Below are positions 1 to 6,612 of a DNA stretch of 20,996 nt, piece after piece. The notes beneath the pieces are model-generated. The model searched no databases, was not told the DNA's origin, and saw only the letters and a program-made list of their open reading frames with translations. Where the stretch lies: the NCBI GenBank assembly GCA_900545705.1, contig URAK01000023.1, positions 1-20,996 on the forward strand, in the 5' to 3' direction. How positions within the stretch are numbered: the first letter of the stretch is position 1; each line of letters begins with the position of its first letter. This DNA comes from an uncultured Opitutales bacterium. Lineage in GTDB: Bacteria > Verrucomicrobiota > Verrucomicrobiia > Opitutales > Intestinicryptomonadaceae. The translations under genes and the position numbers were made by a program.

Positions 1-1
1 T

Positions 2-94
2 ATGAAAGACAAATCTAAAAAATCAACCTATTCCACAACCTTTGGTGTTGACCCGAAAATGCGGGGCGGAAATCTCACGAATTTCCGCAAATAG
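2..94 (+). CDS. C-terminal end of an unidentified gene, or a 30-residue ORF
   Basis: The frame is open from the left edge of the window and ends at a TAG at 92-94, giving at most 30 visible residues after the first in-frame Met (MKDKSKKSTY..., ending NLTNFRK). It is basic and polar, with no recognisable motif. A strong hairpin starts 3 bases after the stop, as expected at the end of a transcription unit, so this is more likely the tail of a gene lying to the left than an independent small gene. The last third of the frame overlaps a second hairpin (66-88), which argues for caution. I do not recognise the protein. Confidence 0.3.
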   Translation: MKDKSKKSTYSTTFGVDPKMRGGNLTNFRK

Positions 95-96
95 AA

Positions 97-125
97 GGCC
101 GGTAGTGTACCCCACACTACCGGCC
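97..125 (+). terminator. Strong GC-rich hairpin, probable terminator
   Basis: Perfect 12-bp stem (GGCCGGTAGTGT pairing with ACACTACCGGCC) around a 5-base loop, followed on the + strand by AGTTTATTTT. It lies 3 bases after the stop codon at 94. It may also stop minus-strand transcription arriving from the epimerase gene that ends at 263, although the minus-strand U-tract (TTCTATTT) is poor. Confidence 0.6.
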
Positions 126-156
126 AGTTTATTTTCTACTTTATTTATTTACCCCA

Positions 157-178
157 TCTCCCGTAGGAGAAATTTTTT
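157..178 (+). terminator. Weak hairpin with T-run
   Basis: A 5-bp stem (TCTCC/GGAGA) with a CGTA loop is followed by AATTTTTT on the + strand. It could be a back-up terminator to the hairpin at 97-125. The rest of 126-262 is A/T-rich with long T-runs and no gene. Confidence 0.3.
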
Positions 179-262
179 ATTATGCCACCACTTTGAACAT
201 TATTATCTTTATGTCAAGTGTTTTTTTTAATTTTTTTTGTGGGTAGAAGATTTTTTTATAGA

Positions 263-1090
263 TTAGTTGTTTTTTAAGAATTCAAGATCCTTTTTGACAT
301 TTAAAAGCGGATCTTTGGCGGAGCCGTCCTCTATAATAAAATAGCCGTCGTAGCCCTGTTTGTCGAGTTCGGCCAGCATTTCCTTCAAGGGCAAGACGCC
401 TTCTCCATACGCAACTGTTGGGCTGTTTAACCTGCCAAATTCCTTCAAATCCTTAAAGTGTATTTCAACAAGCTTTTCTTTTACGTCCTTAAATCCCTGA
501 ACATTGTCTATTCCCGAGCAGCCCCACGCGCCGTTGTCCGCGCAGACGCCTACGTTTTTCGCGTCCTTTATTAGCTCCATCACAACTTTGGGGTTGTAGT
601 AGTCGTTCCCGCTGCCTTTCTGGTGGCAGTGTATCACCATTTTTATCCCGTATTCCCCGCAGATTTTATCCCATAAGGGAAGGAGTTTCTTGGGCGATTC
701 AGTGGCTATTGCGGGTATTGAAAATTCTTTGGCGAATTCGCAGACAGCGCGTATTTCCTTTTCATTGCCGGCTCCCGTCACGCCGTAGCCTATGATTTTA
801 AATCCGTTGCCGAAAACGAGCTCTTTTACGTACGCCTTCTGCTCCGGTGTCATCCAGTGGCCAAATGCGGCGTTTTTGCCGAATTTGCCACCGAGCTTTT
901 GCCCGGGATAGCATTGCAGTGCGCGCACGGGCGTGCCTTTAAGCATATTTACAGTTTCGGTCAGAGTATTGTTGTGGAATGTCCAAGTCTGAACAGCAAC
1001 TTTCCTCGGAGCTTTTGCCGGGCATGTTGATGTTGCGCATCCGCATAGAAATGCGCTTGCTGCAATCAATATAGTTATAAGCTTTTTCAT
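263..1090 (-). CDS. Lipoprotein sugar phosphate isomerase/epimerase (TIM barrel)
   Basis: A 275-residue protein of the xylose-isomerase-like TIM-barrel superfamily (AP_endonuc_2 type). The start at 1090 is chosen because it gives a textbook lipoprotein signal (MKKLITILIAASAFLCGC, lipobox LCGC, Cys18); the longer frame to 1168 only adds a non-signal extension. Candidate metal or active-site residues lie at the ends of the expected strands: E131, H154 and H156 (IHCH), D185 (CADN), H211 (EIHFKD) and E254 (IIED). The lipobox implies anchoring in the periplasm or outer membrane, so the substrate is probably a free or keto sugar rather than a cytosolic sugar phosphate. The neighbour at 1283-2128 is a paralogue with the same residues in the same order. 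There is no Shine-Dalgarno sequence; a TATATT hexamer ends 6 bases before the ATG, with TTGAAG 18 bases further up, so the transcript may be leaderless. The exact reaction is unknown. Confidence 0.85.
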   Translation of the reverse strand: MKKLITILIAASAFLCGCATSTCPAKAPRKVAVQTWTFHNNTLTETVNMLKGTPVRALQCYPGQKLGGKFGKNAAFGHWMTPEQKAYVKELVFGNGFKIIGYGVTGAGNEKEIRAVCEFAKEFSIPAIATESPKKLLPLWDKICGEYGIKMVIHCHQKGSGNDYYNPKVVMELIKDAKNVGVCADNGAWGCSGIDNVQGFKDVKEKLVEIHFKDLKEFGRLNSPTVAYGEGVLPLKEMLAELDKQGYDGYFIIEDGSAKDPLLNVKKDLEFLKNN

Positions 1091-1096
1091 AACCGA

Positions 1097-1126
1097 AATA
1101 TATTGCTGAATTGCGCTACACTTCAA
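1097..1126 (-). promoter_or_regulatory. Candidate promoter of the 263-1090 gene
   Basis: On the minus strand TTGAAG (1126-1121), an 18-base spacer and TATATT (1102-1097) precede the ATG by only 6 bases. This would put the transcription start at or next to the A of the start codon. The terminator at 1208-1233 separates this gene from the upstream paralogue, which supports a promoter here. Confidence 0.4.
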
Positions 1127-1207
1127 GAAATATAAACTAAAAGAAATAAAAAAACCATTTAAGTCCAATTTTTGGCGCGGCTATTAAAATTACTTTGTCC
1201 CTAAACA

Positions 1208-1233
1208 AAAAATCCGCACTTCGGCGGATTTTT
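1208..1233 (-). terminator. Rho-independent terminator after the upstream epimerase
   Basis: A 10-bp stem (AAAAATCCGC/GCGGATTTTT) closes a 6-base loop, and the minus-strand copy ends in a T-run. It lies 50 bases downstream of the stop of the 1283-2128 gene and upstream of the next start, so the two paralogues appear to be separate transcription units. Confidence 0.8.
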
Positions 1234-1282
1234 ATTTTTTAGAGTAAAATTTCTAAGATAGAACCTTCTTGTTTCAGCAAAA

Positions 1283-2128
1283 CTAATGAGTTCTTAGATA
1301 TTCGGCGCACTTTATGACTTCCGGAAGGTTGTTGTCATAGTTGGTTTCGTGTTCAATGAGGAAGTATCCGTCAAAACCCTGTCTATCGAGCTCGGCGAGC
1401 AACGCCTCCGTGTTGAGCTGGCCTGTTCCAAAGACTACCGGCTGGTTTTTAATATTCCCAAACTCTTTCTGGTCTTTAAAGTGGACTATCGCAATTTTTC
1501 CTTCAAGTGTCTTGTATCCTTCTACACCGTCAATTTTTGAGCGCGACCAATGGCCGTTGTCGGGGCAGGCGTATATATGCTTGTAGTTCTTTATGAGGTC
1601 GCGGACCACTTTCGGGTCGTAATATTTATTGGCCTTATTGTCTATCGCGTGATTGTGCAAAGCCATTTTTACACCGTATTTGGCGCAGTATTTTTCCCAG
1701 TCGTCAAGCCAGTCTGCCGGAGATTCTGTGAGGATTATCGGGACGCCTATTTCTTTTGCAAAAGCGCAGGCTCTTTCTATGTCTGACTTATTTGGTGTGT
1801 AATATACCCCGAAACTTACAGGCACGCAACCATTATCGGCAAGCAGCTTTTTGAGGTAATCCCTCTCTTCTTTGTTCATGTCGGGCCCTATACGTTTTAC
1901 ATTCGGGTATTTTTTGCTAAGCGCTTGCCCTGCCGTCAACCCTACACCTGTTATTCCGGCTTTTTTCATCAGAGGCAGTGATTCTTCCAAAGTCTTTTTA
2001 TGGAAAGTATACATTTGCACACCTATTTTTCTGTGCTTGGCGACGGTGGTATTTTCGGCTGTCGAAGAACAAGCGCAGAAACATGCGGCTATTGCTGTAA
2101 TTGCTGCTATTTGTAAAAATTTTCTCAT
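1283..2128 (-). CDS. Lipoprotein sugar phosphate isomerase/epimerase (TIM barrel), paralogue
   Basis: A 281-residue homologue of the neighbouring gene. It has a hydrophobic lipoprotein signal with an IAAC lipobox (Cys16; C18 and C20 follow). Conserved candidate catalytic and metal residues match the neighbour: E135 (LTESP), H158 and H160 (LHNH), D190 (CPDNGHW), H216 (IVHFKD) and E259 (LIEH). The start at 2128 is supported by AAAGG six bases upstream and by the signal peptide. Two LacI-type half-symmetric sites lie in the leader, so a sugar-responsive repressor or activator probably controls it. A periplasmic epimerase-fold enzyme would fit keto-sugar or glycoside processing before uptake; some members of this superfamily act as 3-keto-glycoside lyases or hydratases, but no dehydrogenase or DUF1080 partner is present in this window. 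Confidence 0.87.
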   Translation of the reverse strand: MRKFLQIAAITAIAACFCACSSTAENTTVAKHRKIGVQMYTFHKKTLEESLPLMKKAGITGVGLTAGQALSKKYPNVKRIGPDMNKEERDYLKKLLADNGCVPVSFGVYYTPNKSDIERACAFAKEIGVPIILTESPADWLDDWEKYCAKYGVKMALHNHAIDNKANKYYDPKVVRDLIKNYKHIYACPDNGHWSRSKIDGVEGYKTLEGKIAIVHFKDQKEFGNIKNQPVVFGTGQLNTEALLAELDRQGFDGYFLIEHETNYDNNLPEVIKCAEYLRTH

Positions 2129-2150
2129 ATTTTACCTTTGCGATTTGTTT

Positions 2151-2164
2151 GCTAAGCGTTTAAC
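2151..2164 (-). promoter_or_regulatory. Second, imperfect LacI-type half-symmetric site
   Basis: The sequence GCTAAGCGTTTAAC has a central CG with AA-CG-TT spacing, and its centre is 24 bp from the centre of the perfect palindrome at 2175-2188. Two mismatches break the dyad, so it is only a candidate auxiliary operator. Confidence 0.25.
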
Positions 2165-2174
2165 TTACATACAT

Positions 2175-2188
2175 CTCAAACGTTTGAG
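2175..2188. promoter_or_regulatory. Perfect 14-bp palindrome, LacI-family-type operator
   Basis: CTCAAACGTTTGAG is an exact palindrome with the AAACGTTT core typical of LacI/GalR/PurR-family operators. It lies 46 bases upstream of the start of the 1283-2128 epimerase gene. No LacI-type regulator is encoded in the window. Confidence 0.55.
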
Positions 2189-2194
2189 CTAACG

Positions 2195-2206
2195 GCAAAA
2201 TTTTGC
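2195..2206. repeat. 12-bp palindrome GCAAAATTTTGC
   Basis: A perfect palindrome immediately upstream of the LacI-type site, with a partial direct copy (GCAAAATTT) at 2209-2217. It could be part of the promoter architecture of the epimerase gene. The remaining 2218-2392 is A/T-rich, holds several TATA-like hexamers on the minus strand, and shows no gene. Confidence 0.25.
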
Positions 2207-2392
2207 AAGCAAAATTTCCCACTCACATTTTGGCATACATTTCTTGCCTTTGCATAGTTAACTTCCCGTATAAAATATATTATACAAACAATATAAAATT
2301 TTTCGAAATATATAATGGGTGTCGTTTATGGCATTTGTGCCGATTTAAAATTTTAATAAATCTCTTTGGCATTTTATAAATTCTCTTTTTCT

Positions 2393-2432
2393 AAAAAAAA
2401 ACCGGATTAAATTTTCTACATTCAACCCGGTT
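2393..2432 (-). terminator. Terminator closing the phage-type cassette
   Basis: On the minus strand, AACCGGGTTGAA pairs with TTTAATCCGGTT (12 bp including two G-U pairs) around a 9-base loop and is followed by a run of T. It sits 26 bases downstream of the holin-like gene, marking the end of that operon. Confidence 0.75.
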
Positions 2433-2457
2433 GCATATTACAACTTGTTTATAAATT

Positions 2458-2931
2458 TTATTTCCCCAATTTAAAAGCTTTTCTTGTAAGCCCTGCGCCG
2501 ACGTATGCCGAAACGAGGTTTGCCATCAATTCTTTCCAGACGTCGGCAAGGTAAAATCCTTTTACATACGCCACTGCAAAACTTTCCTTTTCGGGAATCA
2601 ATCCCCACAGCCAGCCGCCTGTCTGCTCGACAGTCTCCACCGCAACGGGTATATCCTTAAAAAACGCGAATACAAACGGCGCGATCCCAAGCATCGCAAA
2701 CGCCGCAAACATCATCGCTCTGCGCGTCCACGTCCCTCCATCGTCCTTTGTGCGAGTAAATGCCGCGTCGTGCGCCGTTATGTCTGCCGTCTGCTGCTTT
2801 TGTAAGGCTTCCAAGACTGCCGTATATTTTTGCGTATTAAGAGCCGACAGTTGCCCCAATATTGTGACAAGACCTGTAAATATCGCGCCAAGCGCTCCCG
2901 AATCCCAAAGAGTCTGTATTACTTCACCCAT
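2458..2931 (-). CDS. Probable phage holin
   Basis: A 157-residue membrane protein. The start at 2931 is preferred because GGGAG lies about 7 bases upstream and it gives an 8-base overlap with the end of the preceding gene; the longer frame to 2991 adds only a basic stretch read inside that gene. Hydrophobic segments lie near residues 11-29, 72-91 (AMMFAAFAMLGIAPFVFAFF) and, more weakly, 134-149, and the tail is basic (GLTRKAFKLGK). Between segments 1 and 2 there is a polar stretch ending in GTWTRR. Size, three-helix layout and position at the 3' end of a tail-fibre operon fit a three-helix holin of the kind known from phages and gene transfer agents. Without a search this assignment rests on topology and context. 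Confidence 0.55.
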   Translation of the reverse strand: MGEVIQTLWDSGALGAIFTGLVTILGQLSALNTQKYTAVLEALQKQQTADITAHDAAFTRTKDDGGTWTRRAMMFAAFAMLGIAPFVFAFFKDIPVAVETVEQTGGWLWGLIPEKESFAVAYVKGFYLADVWKELMANLVSAYVGAGLTRKAFKLGK

Positions 2932-3376
2932 TTTGCGCTCCCGTTTCTTCGGCGGATTCCGCCTGTTTTGTCGTGCTTTCCGCAAAGGCAATGCACCAAG
3001 CGGCTCTGCCCAATTTGCGCACGAGCGAATACATACCCAGCGCTTTTAATTCCTTCCACCACTTCCAGCTTGGCGCGCGGTACAAAATTTCATCGAGCAT
3101 ATTTGCCCTAAATTCCTTGTCGGCTTCGAGTCTTTTTTCCTCTGTGCCGTCCGACTTCGCATAGCGCCAATCGTGCACTGCCGCCGAATACTCTATGAAA
3201 GAAAACGCCCTTGTGAGTTTTAAGCGCGAGTCGTTCGAGAGTCCCGAACCGCCCACTCCGTTGCAAACTTCGCAAAGTTCGTCGATTCCCGCGTCGAAAA
3301 ATTCCTGCGGCGCGGACAGCCCCGCTTTCTGAATGCCCGCGCGGATAGCCGCCATTTTCTCTTTTGTGTATATCAT
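2924..3376 (-). CDS. Phage-type phospholipase A2-like protein
   Basis: A 150-residue protein. It has the three landmarks of compact PLA2-like proteins seen in phages and prophages: a Cys/Gly loop at 38-45 (CNGVGGSG, candidate calcium loop), the catalytic-type His-Asp pair at 68-69 (AAVHDWRY) and a downstream acidic helix with D86 (EADKEFRANM). A tryptophan-rich stretch (SWKWWKEL, 103-110) and a basic helix follow, suitable for membrane contact. The start at 3376 has a perfect AGGAGG seven bases upstream. The stop overlaps the holin start. The gene sits where phages often carry an endolysin, so membrane or lysis activity is a reasonable inference; catalytic activity is not proven. There is no signal peptide, which fits release through the adjacent holin. 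Confidence 0.6.
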   Translation of the reverse strand: MIYTKEKMAAIRAGIQKAGLSAPQEFFDAGIDELCEVCNGVGGSGLSNDSRLKLTRAFSFIEYSAAVHDWRYAKSDGTEEKRLEADKEFRANMLDEILYRAPSWKWWKELKALGMYSLVRKLGRAAWCIAFAESTTKQAESAEETGAQNG

Positions 3377-3392
3377 ATATTATCCTCCTGCA

Positions 3393-3665
3393 TTAAGCTT
3401 GCTCCTGCGCTTGAGCGGCTTGCTCCGCTTCCTCCGATTCCGTTTCAATGTCTGCGGGAATCAAGAGCGCCGCAATTTGCGAGACTATCGCGTCAGGAAG
3501 CTGGTCAACGTAGCTTTCACCGTAAACATACGGCTTCGAGAGCCCGTCGCTCCATTCCTCCCCGCTCGGAAATTTTGTTATCGCCTCTCCTTTGAGAGTG
3601 ATTTCTTTTAGCGCAAAGTGTATTTCTACACCTTCCTTGCTTTTGATTAGAATTTTTTTAGCCAT
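3393..3665 (-). CDS. Small acidic phage-cassette protein, function unknown
   Basis: A 90-residue soluble protein starting MAKKILIKSKEG, with AGGA eight bases upstream of the ATG. The first 70 residues look like a small folded beta-rich domain and the last 20 are an acidic, alanine- and glutamine-rich tail (ETESEEAEQAAQAQEQA). It lies between the tail-fibre-like gene and the PLA2-like gene, with only 16 bases to the latter, so it is almost certainly co-transcribed. I do not recognise the family; a fibre-assembly chaperone would fit the position but nothing in the sequence shows it. Confidence 0.6.
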   Translation of the reverse strand: MAKKILIKSKEGVEIHFALKEITLKGEAITKFPSGEEWSDGLSKPYVYGESYVDQLPDAIVSQIAALLIPADIETESEEAEQAAQAQEQA

Positions 3666-3738
3666 TTTATTGTTCCTATATGTGCGGCGATTGTATAAAC
3701 AATGCGCCTTCGATTAACGTTTAAGTTTTTTTTACCGA

Positions 3739-5355
3739 CTAGCCATTGGATTGATTTATTTGAGTTTTGATTTCGTCGACAAAAACTTTTATTGACTGGT
3801 CGTTATCGCCCGCGGCATTCCCTTTGACTGTCGCGTCGTTGGAGTTGCCCGAAGTGTCCTTCACAAGCGTAGTCGTTGCATTGCGCGCGATTGTGTAGTT
3901 TTCGAGCGCAAGCGAAACTTGCGAAGGCTTTAATTCGGGCGGAATAAGCCTGCCCGCCTCATAGTCTGCAATGCTGTACGGCGAGCCTTCCGCGCTTATA
4001 TCAAAATTAAAAATGTACAAATTGCGCAACATCATCGGATTCGCCGAAGCGGGCTGACTCGAAAAATTATAATTCGACGTATTAACCGCCCATGCTCTTG
4101 TTCCGCTTAGTGAACTAACTATCGCATTTTTTGCGCTTGAATTTATATTCTGCTTTGCGCCGTCAATATAAATATCCCAATTCAACGCTTCGGCTGTGAC
4201 AGCCCGACAAATGCCTATTATTGTATGTACTTTCCCCAGAAAACTTGAAAGATCTAATGCACAATTTACATTTGTACTTTTATTCGCTCCATCAAATGTG
4301 TCCGTAATTATCAATCGCAATGTTGGATTATCATCTCCGTTAACAAAGGATATTGCGAATATCGAGCCAGTACCGCTTCCAAGTTCGCCGTATTGAAATA
4401 TAGGTTGCGAATTCTCATTTGCGCCTCTCCACGCATCAATTCGCACTGTCGCGCAAATCGAAAACGGAAATGTCGGAATCGCAAAGTTAGAGCCTGAAAG
4501 TTTGCCTGAGTTAAAATATAGCGCGCCCGCCGAAATCTTGGAAAGACGCGAATCTAAAACTTTATTTTCTACTGCTGCTATACTGTTTTCAGTAGATGTT
4601 ATATTGTTCTCTAATGTACTTATTTCAGATTCAATTTCGTTTAGAGACAATTCTGTGCTTTCGGCGCTTGCGTAAAGATTTTGCGCGTCGGATTTTTTCA
4701 AATATTCCGAATGTTCGTGGGTTGTATCTGCCTTTTGCGCGCATGCAGATTCTATGGATTGCAAAGTTTCGGACGCAGAAAACGCGCCTAAATTTTCGAG
4801 GGCAGCAGCCTTATCGAGCAAGTCTGACAGATTTTTATTTTTTTGTAAAAAAATACTTTTCGCATCTTCTGTTTTTAAAAAAGACTGCACAATTTCCGTT
4901 TCTGCAGACGGGGAATCGCCAAATGATTCCTCAATATTTATCCATCCCTGCGTAAACGTTGTCCGTTTCCCTTCGGGAGAAAATGCGCATACGCGGATCC
5001 ATTTGGAGCCGGCATCAAATGCGTTTTCCTCTGCTGCAACTTCTATTATTGCATTGAAAGGGCAAGTGTCGGATATGTCGGATATATTCTCAGTACTTTT
5101 AGAGAATAGAAGTTTTACGTTTCGCGGCGACGGAGCGTTTCTCGCGCCTATGTCGAATATCTCGACGCATACTTTCGCTACGGCCGCCGCGGATATGCTC
5201 TCTCCGGATTTTGCGAGCGTTATTGCGAATTCGATGTCGTCGTGCGACTTTAACGATATCTCGCGCGAAGTCTGCGCGTTTTTCGGGGAGTCCGAATTTT
5301 GCGAGTCGGCGCGTATTATTATTCTGTTTGTGATTGAATTGCTTTGTGTAGCCAT
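3739..5355 (-). CDS. Phage tail-fibre-like protein with LamG-like C-terminal domain
   Basis: A 538-residue protein without a signal peptide. Residues 1-150 form a beta-rich N-terminal domain of the sort that attaches fibres to a baseplate. Residues 174-191 (NLSDLLDKAAALENLGA) match the short fibre motif common in tail-fibre shafts. Residues 228-270 are a heptad-like coiled coil (SLNEIESEISTLENNI...). About 275-510 reads as a concanavalin/LamG-like jelly roll (ALYFNSGKL, WDIYIDGAKQ, LRNLYIFNFDISAEG, DTSGNSNDATVKG), a likely glycan- or receptor-binding tip. It is the first gene of the four-gene cassette; no clear Shine-Dalgarno sequence precedes the ATG at 5355. There is no reverse transcriptase or template repeat nearby, so no sign of a diversity-generating system. 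Confidence 0.7.
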   Translation of the reverse strand: MATQSNSITNRIIIRADSQNSDSPKNAQTSREISLKSHDDIEFAITLAKSGESISAAAVAKVCVEIFDIGARNAPSPRNVKLLFSKSTENISDISDTCPFNAIIEVAAEENAFDAGSKWIRVCAFSPEGKRTTFTQGWINIEESFGDSPSAETEIVQSFLKTEDAKSIFLQKNKNLSDLLDKAAALENLGAFSASETLQSIESACAQKADTTHEHSEYLKKSDAQNLYASAESTELSLNEIESEISTLENNITSTENSIAAVENKVLDSRLSKISAGALYFNSGKLSGSNFAIPTFPFSICATVRIDAWRGANENSQPIFQYGELGSGTGSIFAISFVNGDDNPTLRLIITDTFDGANKSTNVNCALDLSSFLGKVHTIIGICRAVTAEALNWDIYIDGAKQNINSSAKNAIVSSLSGTRAWAVNTSNYNFSSQPASANPMMLRNLYIFNFDISAEGSPYSIADYEAGRLIPPELKPSQVSLALENYTIARNATTTLVKDTSGNSNDATVKGNAAGDNDQSIKVFVDEIKTQINQSNG

Positions 5356-5445
5356 GATGGGCTACAAATACCACACAACAGGAATCGCCGCAAATTTACT
5401 TTGGGAAGAGTTGATTGGGGAAAAGTTTTTGGAATTTTTGAATCC

Positions 5446-6516
5446 CTATTGCTTTTCACCATTTTTAGCGGCGTCTAGCTCCACTTCAAATAGTAGGTCG
5501 TCACGGCAAACTGTGCTGTATGAGGGGCAGTGGGGCAGCTCTAGATTGCGTTTGCAGCACCAATTTTTAAAGGCGGCGTAGAATTCTGGCCGCTGGCAGT
5601 ATGCTATCGCCCTTATCGTATCGGAGAAATCCATGCCGCGTGATTTTAATATGCCTTCAATAACACACATTGTAAGATCGACTTGTTTTTCAATATCGCC
5701 AAGGTGTGCAGTTGCTCCTCCAGGTTCTATGCTTGCGGTTCCTGATATTATTATGCGTCTTGAATGCTCTGTATCAATTTCCACTGCTCTTGAAAAGGAG
5801 CTTCCGTATTCAGGCGCTCCGCACTGCAGAGGGGATTGAAGTTCGCGCACGTCCCAAAATCTATTGCTGCCGTCGCTTTTTATTGCGAGTATTCCGCTCT
5901 CTATCTTTGCTCCAGCGGGATTGGGGGCGCCGATTCCCGTGCTTGCTGGCAGCAATGCTTTAAATATGCCTTCTTTTTCAAAAAATTCAGTTCTTGCGCG
6001 GTTGAATTCGGAGTACCAGTCGAGCAGTTCAAAATTGTAAAACCACGTTCTTGCGATTTCTGTAAATTTGTATCCGCAGCTTTCGAGCAAAACCTTCATA
6101 GTAGAGAGATTTTTTATGGTTTCCCCGTATCCGTCTGCGCTGGATTTTCCCGGTGTTATTCCGAAGCTCCTGAAATATTTTATACCGCCTGCTGTGTATG
6201 TTGCGGTAAAGTAGTCTCCTACTTTATTAAAATCTGCGCGTGTTCCTCTTATTGCGGTGATGTGGGCTCCCGCGAGAACTGGGAGTTCTGTTTCACAGAG
6301 CGGCAATATATGGTTTGCGGGGATTCCCATCAAAATATCTCCAGCTGCGTCCGCCACCCACTTTGGCCCAAATAGTTCTACGCAGACAATTTGAGCTCCG
6401 AGGTTTTGCATTGTGCGTAATGCGCGTCCGAATTCGGAAATAGCCTCCTCATGCGATTCAAATATAAGCGGCATGTGAAGTTCGGCGATATCGGTGTCGA
6501 GCAGTATTTCCCTCAT
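5446..6516 (-). CDS. RidA/YjgF-like protein of the chorismatase (FkbO/Hyg5) type
   Basis: A 356-residue protein. The start at 6516 is chosen because GGGGAGG lies 11 bases upstream; the longer frame begins with a TTG that forms part of a TTGACA -35-like hexamer. Chorismatase-type landmarks are visible: ASTGIGA at 191-197, IISGTASI at 256-263, and a C-terminal RidA-like segment ending in VCRDDLLFEVELDA (336-349). The Arg that RidA deaminases use in this region is replaced (PSYST), while the Glu is kept, so imine deaminase activity is unlikely. Chorismatases hydrolyse chorismate to (dihydro)hydroxybenzoates, but many proteins of this length in PVC bacteria are only known as Rid-family proteins of unknown function. 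It lies 90 bases upstream of the tail-fibre gene on the same strand; whether they share a transcript is unclear. Confidence 0.65.
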   Translation of the reverse strand: MREILLDTDIAELHMPLIFESHEEAISEFGRALRTMQNLGAQIVCVELFGPKWVADAAGDILMGIPANHILPLCETELPVLAGAHITAIRGTRADFNKVGDYFTATYTAGGIKYFRSFGITPGKSSADGYGETIKNLSTMKVLLESCGYKFTEIARTWFYNFELLDWYSEFNRARTEFFEKEGIFKALLPASTGIGAPNPAGAKIESGILAIKSDGSNRFWDVRELQSPLQCGAPEYGSSFSRAVEIDTEHSRRIIISGTASIEPGGATAHLGDIEKQVDLTMCVIEGILKSRGMDFSDTIRAIAYCQRPEFYAAFKNWCCKRNLELPHCPSYSTVCRDDLLFEVELDAAKNGEKQ

Positions 6517-6583
6517 GTTTATTATTTCCTCCCCTTTGGCGAAGCGGCGTCTAAAATATCGATAGTTGCGCGCCGTACTTTTA

Positions 6584-6612
6584 CATAAAAATAGATGTAT
6601 GGAATCTGTCAA
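6584..6612 (-). promoter_or_regulatory. Candidate promoter of the RidA/chorismatase-like gene
   Basis: A perfect TTGACA (6612-6607) with a 17-base spacer to a weak TTTATG (6589-6584) on the minus strand, about 68 bases upstream of the chosen ATG. The -10 is poor, so this is tentative. The stretch 6613-6738 is A/T-rich and shows no gene. Confidence 0.35.

Noticed and set aside
42..230. 62-codon plus-strand frame at the left edge
   Set aside because: It runs through the perfect 12-bp terminator hairpin and a T-rich tract, has a random-looking translation, and has no ribosome binding site.
1091..1168. Longer start for the epimerase lipoprotein
   Set aside because: It would bury the lipoprotein signal 26 residues inside the protein; the ATG at 1090 gives a correct signal peptide.
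3739..5355. Diversity-generating retroelement acting on the tail fibre
   Set aside because: No reverse transcriptase, accessory protein or near-identical template repeat was found in the window.
4754..5581. 275-codon plus-strand frame opposite the tail-fibre gene
   Set aside because: It crosses from the tail-fibre gene into the 3' end of the next gene and lacks any recognisable motif; it is a shadow frame.
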